Shown: one piece after another, positions 1-5,341 of the stretch
Layout of the letters: each line of letters opens with the position of its first letter
Numbering within the stretch: position 1 is the stretch's first letter
Assembly: GCA_022567015.1 (NCBI GenBank)
Contig: JADFHR010000217.1
Location: 1-5,341, forward strand
From: Pseudomonadota bacterium
GTDB taxonomy: Bacteria > Pseudomonadota > Alphaproteobacteria > Rhodospirillales > 2-02-FULL-58-16
Direction: 5' to 3'
DNA length: 5,341 nucleotides
Position numbers and translations under genes: made by a program
Notes under the pieces: generated by a model
Databases searched by the model: none
What the model was told of the DNA's origin: nothing
Seen by the model: only the letters and a program-made list of their open reading frames with translations

Positions 1-3
1 TGT

Positions 4-46
4 CCTGCCTCTGCAGTTCAAAAGATGAACTTCAGAGATAAGCAGG
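4..46. repeat. Imperfect hairpin at the left edge
   Basis: Positions 9-20 pair with 26-37 (12 bp, one mismatch at 14/32) around a 5-nt AAAGA loop. A further 5 bp (4-8 with 42-46) can pair outside a 4-nt bulge. The stretch is AT-richer than the rest of the window. No T-tract directly follows on either strand, so it is not a classic terminator. It may belong to a neighbouring mobile element or to the 3' region of a gene outside the window. Confidence 0.4.
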
Positions 47-63
47 CCACTAAAAATTTGAAT

Positions 64-126
64 CTAGTGTGATGGTTCCGATATTCGGCACATTAAATGT
101 GCCGAATATCGGAACCATCACACTAG
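64..126. repeat. Perfect 31-bp inverted repeat, 1-nt centre
   Basis: Arm 64-94 is the exact reverse complement of arm 96-126, with a single A at 95 as centre. The right arm contains the last two sense codons and the TGA stop (118-120) of the minus-strand diguanylate cyclase gene. Read on the minus strand, the hairpin is followed within about 6-11 nt by a TTTTT run (53-57), so it could terminate that gene's transcript. Alternatively, the arms may be two facing ends of an insertion element, because perfect 31-bp arms are longer than a terminator needs. No transposase gene is visible in the window. Confidence 0.9.
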
Positions 127-1311
127 GCCCGTGACCACCCGGTTGCGGCCGGCGCTCTTGGCGGCGTACATGGCCTTGTCGGCCAGCTCCAGGGTGGCTT
201 CCAGGGAGCGCTCCGGCGCCCAGTCGGTGACGCCGATGCTGACGGTGAAATTGACGCTGCCCCCGGCGGCCGGGACCGCGACCGCCGCCAGGGTCCGGCG
301 CAGGCGCTCGGCGACCATTTCGGCCGCTTCGAGCGTACATTCCGGCATGACGACGGCGAACTCCTCGCCGCCGAGGCGCCCGAGCACGTCCTGCCCGCGC
401 AGATCCGCCTGGCAGGTCTCGACCAGGCGCTTCAAGACCTCGTCGCCGAGCGCGTGGCCGTGCGTGTCGTTGATCCGCTTGAAGTGGTCGATGTCCATCA
501 TGAGCAGCGCCATGGGCCGCCCGTAACGCTTCGCCCTCTCCAGTTCCTTGTCGCAGAGCTCGAGAAAGTGGCGCCGGTTGGCGGCCCCGGTGAGGGCATC
601 CGTGTAGGCCAACTGCCTGAGCTCGTCCTCGAGCTCCTTGCGCCGGGCGATCTCCTGGTTCAGGTGCCGGGTCCGCTCCTCGACCACCGCCTCCAGGTGC
701 CGGGTCCGCTCGGAGACGTAGGTCGCCATGGATTCGAAGATGCCCGTGAAGCGCCCGATCTCGTCCTTGCGCATCTTGATGTCGGCGAGGATTCCCGGAT
801 CGAAGGTGTCGTCGAGCAGCGCCGAGGCGGTAAACGACAGGTAGGCCAGCGGTACCGTCGTCTCGTAGAGCCGCCGGCCCAGAAGCCTGATGATCGACAG
901 CAGGACCCGGGAATCCGCGGACATCACCGACCAGAAGTTCTCCCGGGAGATGAGCAGCGCCCGGACGGCGGTCTTGGCCGTGACGTTGGCGGTGTGGGGC
1001 ACCTCGCAGAGCAGCGAGATTTCGCCCATGAACGCGCCGGCACCCCGCTCGGCCACCTCGACCGCGTTGTCCTGCACCAGCATGGTCACCGTAACGGTGC
1101 CGGAATGAACGACATAGGCGGCATCGCCCGTTTCACCCTCGCGCAGAAGGTCCGCGCCCGGCGCGAAGTCGCGCATCTCGCTGCGCTTGGCCAGCTCGGC
1201 CACCATCGTGGGATCGAGATGGGAGAAGAACGGGTTGGACAGCATGTTGCCCAAAACCTCGCTCTCGTCGTTGCCCCGGCCGTTCGCCGGCTTCAGGCCG
1301 CTTTCCGGCAT
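118..1311 (-). CDS. Diguanylate cyclase with N-terminal cyclic-nucleotide-binding-like domain
   Basis: Predicted cytoplasmic enzyme making c-di-GMP from two GTP. I chose the ATG at 1311 (397 aa) because GGGA lies 6 nt upstream; an in-frame ATG at 1362 adds 17 residues but has no visible Shine-Dalgarno. Residues ~23-151 form a CNB/Crp-like domain with a GEISLL phosphate-binding cassette. The usual PRxA arginine is histidine (H106), so cAMP binding is uncertain. Residues ~170-200 (FDP...DEIGRF...F..MA) resemble a HAMP-like module without membrane segments. A coiled coil follows, containing a duplicated ERTRHL (201-206, 212-217). The GGDEF domain starts at DALT (238-241) and has metal Asp D273, base-contacting N281 and D290, and catalytic GGEEF (314-318). 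RGQD (305-308), exactly five residues before it, is an intact product-inhibition I-site. The stop lies inside the 31-bp palindrome, but the GGDEF fold looks complete. It is transcribed divergently from the adenylate cyclase gene. Confidence 0.93.
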   Translation of the reverse strand: MPESGLKPANGRGNDESEVLGNMLSNPFFSHLDPTMVAELAKRSEMRDFAPGADLLREGETGDAAYVVHSGTVTVTMLVQDNAVEVAERGAGAFMGEISLLCEVPHTANVTAKTAVRALLISRENFWSVMSADSRVLLSIIRLLGRRLYETTVPLAYLSFTASALLDDTFDPGILADIKMRKDEIGRFTGIFESMATYVSERTRHLEAVVEERTRHLNQEIARRKELEDELRQLAYTDALTGAANRRHFLELCDKELERAKRYGRPMALLMMDIDHFKRINDTHGHALGDEVLKRLVETCQADLRGQDVLGRLGGEEFAVVMPECTLEAAEMVAERLRRTLAAVAVPAAGGSVNFTVSIGVTDWAPERSLEATLELADKAMYAAKSAGRNRVVTGLV

Positions 1312-1438
1312 GTCATTTCCCAAGAATTCATCGCTCGCCCGGCCGGCGCGCCGCGAAACCATAGGGTGTCGGGCAGTAGGGTTGACAAACGGTAAAGACC
1401 GCGTAGATCGGGCGCGCGAAAAGCCCGGAAGACGCCGT

Positions 1439-1460
1439 ATTTTAAGGCCATTTTAACGCC
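1439..1460. promoter_or_regulatory. Candidate CtrA box in divergent intergenic region
   Basis: Two adjacent 11-bp direct repeats (1439-1449 and 1450-1460, 10/11 identical) create TTAA-N7-TTAAC at 1442-1457, matching the published consensus for CtrA, the alphaproteobacterial response regulator. It stands out as an AT island in GC-rich DNA between two divergent signalling genes. On the minus strand a TAAAAT hexamer (1444-1439), 5/6 to a -10 box, overlaps the site, but no good -35 accompanies it. Which gene is controlled, and whether by activation or repression, cannot be told from sequence. Confidence 0.55.
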
Positions 1461-1533
1461 GCCCTAAGAGTCTGTACATCAGGCGGCATAGCCGCGCGGG
1501 TTGCCCGCCCACGACCGTCCGACCCGATTTACC

Positions 1534-1538
1534 GGAGG
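1534..1538 (+). promoter_or_regulatory. Strong GGAGG ribosome binding site without a standard start codon
   Basis: A perfect GGAGG is followed, 8 nt later, by an in-frame ATC codon at 1547-1549. No ATG, GTG or TTG occurs at normal spacing. The reading frame from 1547 runs without a stop into the adenylate cyclase ORF. The first standard start is GTG at 1601, whose own upstream GGAG (1586-1589) is 11 nt away. This makes the true start of the cyclase uncertain. Confidence 0.5.
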
Positions 1539-1600
1539 ACGCCGCGATCAGTTTAGCCGTTCAACAGACGAAGCCCGAGGCCCCCGGAGCCCCCAAGGCT

Positions 1601-3553
1601 GTGGTTTCGCATCAATTTTCACGGCCCGCCTACGAGGCCCCGGCGATCATGCTGCTGGTCACGGTCGTTTGCGTTCTGGCCCGCCAATTCCTGCCCTTCG
1701 TCGCCATAGCGGAGAACTGGGTCTACGATCTGAGGACCGCCCGGCTGACGCCGGTGGCGGCGCAGCACAGCGAGATCGCCATCGTCACGATTACCGAGGA
1801 AACGCTCGCATCCTTTCCCTACCGCTCGCCCCTGGACCGGCGCTTCCTGGCCGGTCTCCTGCGCACACTGGAGGCCGCCGGCGTGCGCGCCATCGGTCTC
1901 GACATCCTTCTCGACCAGCCCACGGAGGCGGCCAAGGACGCCGAACTGCGCGCCGTCCTCAAGGCCCTCGGCGTGCCGGTGGTGGTCGCCTGGGCGGACA
2001 GGGAGGACAAGCTCACCGAACGGCAGGCGGCCTTTCTGGAGGACTATCTCGAGGGCCTGGAAAAGGGCCTGCCCAATCTGGAGACGGACGCCGGCGACGG
2101 CACCGTGCGCTGGATCTTCCCCGGCCGGCGCCGCGCGGACGGCATGGTCCGGGGGCTGGCCGGAGCGTTGGCCGCGGTCCTCGGCGCCCCGGTTCCCGAG
2201 ACCAGGATTGCGCTCGCCTACCGCAAGGGGCCCGACGCCCGGACACCGGCCTTCCGCGTCTTTCCGGCCCACACGGTCAGGTTCCTCCCGAAGGCGTGGC
2301 TGGCCGGCAAGATCGTGGTCATCGGTTCCGATCTGCCCCACAGCGACCGTCACCGCACGCCGTTTGCCGCGGCGTACGGCGAGGACAGGGGCGCGTTGTC
2401 GGGGGCATTGATCCACGCCCACGCCCTGGCGCAGTTGCTGGACGGCCGCCGGGCGCCGGGGATGGGGCTGGCGGGAGAAGGGGCCCTGGTGGTGGCGCTG
2501 GCGGTCCTCGGCCTGCTGCTCGTCGCCCTCGACATGCCCGTTCCGGCAAAGATCGGCGCCGGCGTCGGCTGCCTGGCGGTGCTGTGGGTGGGTGGCTTCG
2601 CCCTTTTCGATTTCGCCGGCGCCCTGATTCCGTTGGTCACGCCGAGCCTCGCCTTCGCTCTCTCCGGGGGCATCGGCAGCGCCTATCTCGGCCGCCGGGA
2701 CCGCCAACAGAAGCGGTTCCTCCGCCAGGCGTTCTCGCGCTTCACGTCCCCGGCCGTGGTCGATCTGCTGATCGCCGATCCCTCCCGGCTGACCCTCGGC
2801 GGCGAATGGCGCGAGATCACCTGCCTGTTCACCGACCTTGCCGGCTTCACCGCGCTGATCGAGAGGTCCGAACCGGCGGACATGGTGCCCCTGCTCAACC
2901 GCTATCTGGACGGCATGTGCCGCATCGTCTTCGATCACGACGGCACCATCGACAAGATCGTCGGCGACGCCCTGCACGTCTTCTTCGGCGCGCCGCTGGA
3001 TCAGCCCGACCACCCGGCCCGCGCCATGGCCTGCGCCCTGGCCCTCGATGCCTTCGCCCACGCCTTTGCCGCCGAGCAGAAGACCGCCGGCATCGAATTC
3101 GGCGAAACCCGCATCGGCCTCAACACCGGCATGGCGGTGCTCGGCAATTTCGGCGGCGAGGCCTTTTTCGACTACACGGCCCACGGCGACACCATGAACA
3201 CGGCGGCCCGCATGGAAAGCGTGAACAAGCACCTGGGCACCAGGATGTGCGTCACCGGGGCCACGGCGTCGCGCTGCCCCGATATGCGGTTCCGCCCCGT
3301 CGGCGTCCTTGTCCTGAAGGGCAAGAGCAAAGGCGTGGAGGCCTTCGAGCCGCTGTCCCCCGAGGCCGCCGCATCGCCCGCCACGGCCGCCTACCTCAGG
3401 GCCTTTGAGTCGATGCGCACCGGGGACCCCGCCGCCGGCGCCGCCTTCGCCGGCTTGTTGAAGGACCATCCCGATGATAGGCTGGCGGCCTTCCATGCAA
3501 CGCGGCTGGCGGCGGGCGAGGTAGGCGCCACCGTCGTTTTCCGGGAGAAATGA
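1601..3553 (+). CDS. CHASE2-domain class III adenylate cyclase, membrane sensor
   Basis: Predicted inner-membrane receptor converting ATP to cAMP. Counting from GTG 1601 (650 aa), one transmembrane segment (~14-36) precedes an extracytoplasmic CHASE2 sensor (~40-280). Three hydrophobic segments (~291-312, 316-338, 340-364) and a cytoplasmic class III cyclase domain (~400-585) follow. This is the standard CHASE2-cyclase architecture. Catalytic residues are all visible: metal Asp D412 (FTDLAGFT) and D456 (KIVGDAL), the purine-reading pair K452 and T526 (Lys/Thr as in class IIIb adenylate cyclases), and N533 and R537 (GDTMNTAAR). The Lys argues for adenylate over guanylate cyclase. A ~65-residue Ala-rich C-terminal tail resembles tails of related cyclases. 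The start is uncertain: a strong ribosome site upstream points to an ATC codon at 1547, which would add 18 residues. It overlaps the next gene by 4 nt (ATGA), implying translational coupling. The CHASE2 ligand is unknown. Confidence 0.94.
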   Translation: MVSHQFSRPAYEAPAIMLLVTVVCVLARQFLPFVAIAENWVYDLRTARLTPVAAQHSEIAIVTITEETLASFPYRSPLDRRFLAGLLRTLEAAGVRAIGLDILLDQPTEAAKDAELRAVLKALGVPVVVAWADREDKLTERQAAFLEDYLEGLEKGLPNLETDAGDGTVRWIFPGRRRADGMVRGLAGALAAVLGAPVPETRIALAYRKGPDARTPAFRVFPAHTVRFLPKAWLAGKIVVIGSDLPHSDRHRTPFAAAYGEDRGALSGALIHAHALAQLLDGRRAPGMGLAGEGALVVALAVLGLLLVALDMPVPAKIGAGVGCLAVLWVGGFALFDFAGALIPLVTPSLAFALSGGIGSAYLGRRDRQQKRFLRQAFSRFTSPAVVDLLIADPSRLTLGGEWREITCLFTDLAGFTALIERSEPADMVPLLNRYLDGMCRIVFDHDGTIDKIVGDALHVFFGAPLDQPDHPARAMACALALDAFAHAFAAEQKTAGIEFGETRIGLNTGMAVLGNFGGEAFFDYTAHGDTMNTAARMESVNKHLGTRMCVTGATASRCPDMRFRPVGVLVLKGKSKGVEAFEPLSPEAAASPATAAYLRAFESMRTGDPAAGAAFAGLLKDHPDDRLAAFHATRLAAGEVGATVVFREK

Positions 3554-4293
3554 CCATGCGTCCGGTGCTGGCATCTTTCCTTGCGTTCCTGTGGGTGGCC
3601 ATGGCCCAGGGGGCCTTTGCCGGCCAGTTGATCGTCATCGACTCCACGGCGCCCGAATTGGCGCCGGGCCAGGTTGTCGACGGCTCCAAGGTGCTCGGCA
3701 TCGCCGCCGGCGCCCGCGTCACCCTGATCGCGGAGGACGGCCGGGTGACGATGCTGAAAGGGCCGTTCTCCGGCCTTCCCGGCGCCGGCCCCGGCGTCCC
3801 CGGGGGCTCCGGCCTGATAGGCTCGCTGTCGCGCCTCGTCGGCGGCCCGTCGGCGGCCTCGGGCGCGCTCGGCGTCATGCGCGGCAGCCGGATCGCCAAT
3901 CCGGCCGACGCCTGGACCGTCAACCTGGTGCGTTCGGTCGACGTCTGCGTGCGCGCCGGCGCAACGCCGGTGTTGCGCCGGAAAAAGAGCCGCATGGGCA
4001 GGATCCTGACCGTCAAGGCGGTGCCCGACGGCGCCGAGAAATCCGTCGACTGGCCCGCCGGCAGCGACCGCATCGGGTGGCCGGAGGGTCTCGCGCTGAC
4101 GGACGGAGGCCGGTATCTGGCGCGGGTTTCGAGCAGGAAAAGCCTGGCCGGCATGAGCGGAAGAACCGCCGAGACAACCCTGGTCACGCACCTGGTGCCC
4201 GGCGGACTGCCGAGCGACGCCCACCGCGCCGCGTGGATGGCGGACATCGGGTGCATCGGCCAGGCCAGGGCGCTGCTTGCCGGCCTGCGCTGA
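3550..4293 (+). CDS. Exported protein, FecR-like, coupled to the CHASE2 cyclase
   Basis: A 247-aa protein of unknown function. The N-terminus has a clear signal peptide (hydrophobic 5-19, AFA cleavage after residue 24), so it should act in the periplasm or envelope. Residues ~36-75 (PG..V.G..VLGIAAGARVTLIAEDGRVTMLKGPF) have the Gly-punctuated beta pattern of FecR-type domains, ending in a GPF turn; this is pattern recognition, not a search result. A Gly/Pro/Ser-rich linker (~75-108) follows, then a second half with no motif I recognise. Two cysteines (C133, C235) could form a disulfide. The ATG overlaps the cyclase stop as ATGA, with GGGAG (3543-3547) just upstream; a second ATG lies at 3556. 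The coupling suggests it is an accessory or signal partner of the CHASE2 sensor in equimolar supply. Confidence 0.85.
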   Translation: MTMRPVLASFLAFLWVAMAQGAFAGQLIVIDSTAPELAPGQVVDGSKVLGIAAGARVTLIAEDGRVTMLKGPFSGLPGAGPGVPGGSGLIGSLSRLVGGPSAASGALGVMRGSRIANPADAWTVNLVRSVDVCVRAGATPVLRRKKSRMGRILTVKAVPDGAEKSVDWPAGSDRIGWPEGLALTDGGRYLARVSSRKSLAGMSGRTAETTLVTHLVPGGLPSDAHRAAWMADIGCIGQARALLAGLR

Positions 4294-4300
4294 GGCCGGC
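4279..4300 (+). repeat. Inverted repeat across the stop codon of the exported protein gene
   Basis: A 7-bp GC-only stem (4279-4285 with 4294-4300) encloses an 8-nt loop containing the TGA. No T-run follows, so it is not a standard intrinsic terminator. It may stabilise the 3' end of the cyclase operon mRNA, or be a by-product of high GC. Confidence 0.35.
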
Positions 4301-4356
4301 GCCGGACGGCCTGCACGCAATCCATCGATCGTTCGAACCGGGACCGGTGAATCAGA

Positions 4357-4385
4357 TTGAAACCGGTTTTCCGTTCACTCAATAT
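4357..4385 (+). promoter_or_regulatory. Possible sigma70-type promoter for the cupin gene
   Basis: TTGAAA (4357-4362, 5/6 to -35) is spaced 17 nt from CAATAT (4380-4385, only 3/6 to -10). A perfect 10-bp palindrome AAACCGGTTT (4360-4369) overlaps the -35, and ACCGG occurs three times at 4337, 4343 and 4362, giving an operator-like look. The 124-bp gap and this element suggest the cupin gene is transcribed separately from the cyclase operon. Confidence 0.35.
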
Positions 4386-4417
4386 GCGGCATCCAGCTTG
4401 CGAAGAGGGAGGTACCC

Positions 4418-4846
4418 ATGAAACGCACGATAGTAGCCGTGAGCCTGACAGTCGCTGCGGCGATTGCCCTGGGATCGTTCGCCATCCAGTCCGTCGGGGC
4501 CGCTGAGAAGGAATACAAATCGACGGCGAAAGTGACGGCATTGATTCAAGAGGCCCTGCCCGGCGTCGCCGGGAAGAAGGTGATCATCAAGCGTTTTGAA
4601 CTCCCCCCCGGGTATGTCGGGGGAAAGCATTTCCATCCCGGTCCGGTTTACGTCTATGTCGTGGAAGGTGCGCTCACCATTGAGACGGAAGGGGGAGGGA
4701 CGCAAACGGTCTCGGCGGGCGGGTTGTACAAAGAACCCCTGGGCCAAACGATGCGGGCGAGGAATCTGAGCACCAACGACTGGACCAAGATCGTCGTCTT
4801 TCAGGTGGGAGACGAAGGCAAGCCCATGATGATCAAGGCCAAGTGA
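4418..4846 (+). CDS. Exported single-domain cupin protein
   Basis: A 142-aa protein with an N-terminal signal peptide (KR, then hydrophobic 5-25, likely cleavage near VGA at 28), so a periplasmic location is predicted. Residues ~55-130 form a cupin_2 beta-barrel. Motif 1 is G-G-K-H71-F-H73-P-G-P-V-Y-V-Y-V-V-E-G; the two histidines are kept, but the usual metal-binding Glu is not at its expected place. Motif 2 is E-P-L-G-Q-T-M112-R-A-R-N, where the canonical His is Met. It may therefore bind metal weakly, differently, or not at all. The substrate is unknown; small cupins range from enzymes to sugar or stress binding proteins. Translation start is firm: GGAGG (4408-4412) sits 5 nt before the ATG. 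It stands alone between a promoter-like gap and a strong terminator, so a functional tie to the cyclases is unproven. Confidence 0.9.
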   Translation: MKRTIVAVSLTVAAAIALGSFAIQSVGAAEKEYKSTAKVTALIQEALPGVAGKKVIIKRFELPPGYVGGKHFHPGPVYVYVVEGALTIETEGGGTQTVSAGGLYKEPLGQTMRARNLSTNDWTKIVVFQVGDEGKPMMIKAK

Positions 4847-4870
4847 CGGGACCGGTCCCAGGGTTCGGGG

Positions 4871-4902
4871 AAGCGGCGGTTCCCCCGTGGAGCCGCCGTT
4901 TT
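4871..4902 (+). terminator. Intrinsic terminator after the cupin gene
   Basis: A 10-bp GC-rich stem (4874-4883 with 4889-4898, one G-U pair) with a 5-nt loop CCCGT is followed immediately by TTTT (4899-4902). It lies about 25 nt after the cupin stop codon. A-U pairing of 4871-4872 with the T-run extends the base. Confidence 0.85.
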
Positions 4903-5219
4903 CGTGTGACACGGCCCGGGTCCGACCGGCATTCAGGGAGGGCCCGCGCCTCGCCTGTGGCTACCATCACTGCGTGTGCGCTTGCGTTGGTCCAACGTTC
5001 CACTCAACATCGACCCGAACAGGGGATGGAAACCATGCGGCAGCAGACGGTCCGGATCACGATCGCCGGTGTGACGGTGTGGAGCGCGGGCGTATTGGGT
5101 CGCGGCGGTGGGATAGGGCGCCGGACCGGCTCCCCGCCGGCGGGCGCGCGACGCGGTATCCGGCGGGCGTTTCGTCACCGGCGCTAGTGGCCTGCATCAG
5201 CTAAATTGTACCCCTACGA
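4903..5219. other. No convincing gene; possible decayed ORF at 5035-5187 (+)
   Basis: Open frames here overlap the terminator or have Arg/Gly/Pro-rich, shadow-like translations. The best candidate starts at ATG 5035, with GGGGA 8 nt upstream. It begins MRQQTVRITIAGVTVWSAGVLG, signal-peptide-like, then turns into Arg-rich sequence and stops at 5187 after 50 residues. A neighbouring plus frame reads more protein-like near 5120-5204, so a frameshifted gene remnant is possible. I cannot name a family. Confidence 0.25.
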
Positions 5220-5314
5220 CGGCGTTGCGAGGTTTCCGGCTAGGAGCGCGTCGCGCCTTGGGGTGCGTGCACCACAAGCGGCGCGCGACGACGTCCGGAA
5301 GCCTCGCAACGCCG
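5220..5314. repeat. 95-nt near-palindromic element
   Basis: Arm 5220-5239 matches the reverse complement of 5295-5314 at 19 of 20 positions, the exception being a G-U-compatible pair (5233/5301). Inside are nested complements: 5250-5255 with 5284-5289, CTTG 5257-5260 with CAAG 5275-5278, and GGTGC 5262-5266 with GCACC 5269-5273. The whole can fold as one long hairpin or cruciform. No T-tract follows. It could be an intergenic palindromic repeat family, a structured RNA, or ends of a small non-autonomous element. The core does not match integron attC sites. Confidence 0.7.
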
Positions 5315-5341
5315 CCCTTCGGGCCGCGTTCTCCGGCCCCT

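Noticed and set aside
454..1395. Long plus-strand ORF opposite the diguanylate cyclase gene
   Set aside because: Shadow of the GC-rich minus-strand gene; its translation shows no domain, while the minus strand shows GGEEF, I-site and CNB motifs.
1382..1409. TTGACA at 1382-1387 as a -35 for the cyclase operon
   Set aside because: The best -10 at 16-nt spacing (TAGATC) matches only 3/6, and it lies about 125 nt before the ribosome site; too weak to annotate.
1501..3408. 635-codon plus ORF in another frame of the cyclase
   Set aside because: Arg/Pro/Gly-rich translation without motifs, running over the real coding frame.
1619..3574. 651-codon minus-strand ORF opposite the adenylate cyclase
   Set aside because: His/Gly/Arg/Gln-rich low-complexity translation typical of an antisense shadow; the plus frame carries all class III cyclase residues.
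3396..4541. 381-codon minus-strand ORF across the exported protein and cupin genes
   Set aside because: Ser/Arg/Pro-rich shadow translation; it spans two plus genes with clear signal peptides and ribosome sites.
5220..5314. Integron attC site
   Set aside because: The inverted repeat lacks the GTTRRRY / RYYYAAC core pair, and no integrase or cassette is nearby.
1..5341. tRNA, rRNA or CRISPR array
   Set aside because: No cloverleaf-like or rRNA-like sequence and no regularly spaced repeats were seen.

Overview
The window is GC-rich with strongly GC-biased third codon positions. It looks like chromosomal DNA of an alphaproteobacterium, plausibly Rhodospirillales-like. That assignment rests on composition, the protein types and a consensus-matching CtrA box; it is inference, not a database match.

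Layout: positions 1-126 are visibly more AT-rich and hold an imperfect hairpin (4-46) and a perfect 31-bp inverted repeat (64-126). One arm of that repeat supplies the last two codons and the stop of the first gene. This gene, on the minus strand, encodes a soluble diguanylate cyclase with a cyclic-nucleotide-binding-like domain, a HAMP-like/coiled-coil signalling helix and an intact GGEEF domain. A divergent intergenic region of about 240-290 bp follows, with a perfect TTAA-N7-TTAAC CtrA-type box. On the plus strand come a membrane-bound CHASE2-class III adenylate cyclase and, coupled to it by an ATGA overlap, an exported protein that looks FecR-like. After a 124-bp gap with its own promoter-like sequence comes an exported small cupin protein, closed by a good intrinsic terminator at 4874-4902. 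The last ~440 bp hold no convincing gene, only a possible decayed ORF and a 95-nt near-palindromic element (5220-5314).

Working model (inference): the locus joins two second messengers. The CHASE2 cyclase, probably with its coupled exported partner, would sense an envelope signal and make cAMP. The divergent protein has a CNB-type input and a c-di-GMP-making output, so it is an obvious candidate link between the two pools. However, its phosphate-binding cassette lacks the usual arginine, so canonical cAMP binding is doubtful. The shared upstream region with a CtrA box suggests cell-cycle or motility-linked control of one or both genes.
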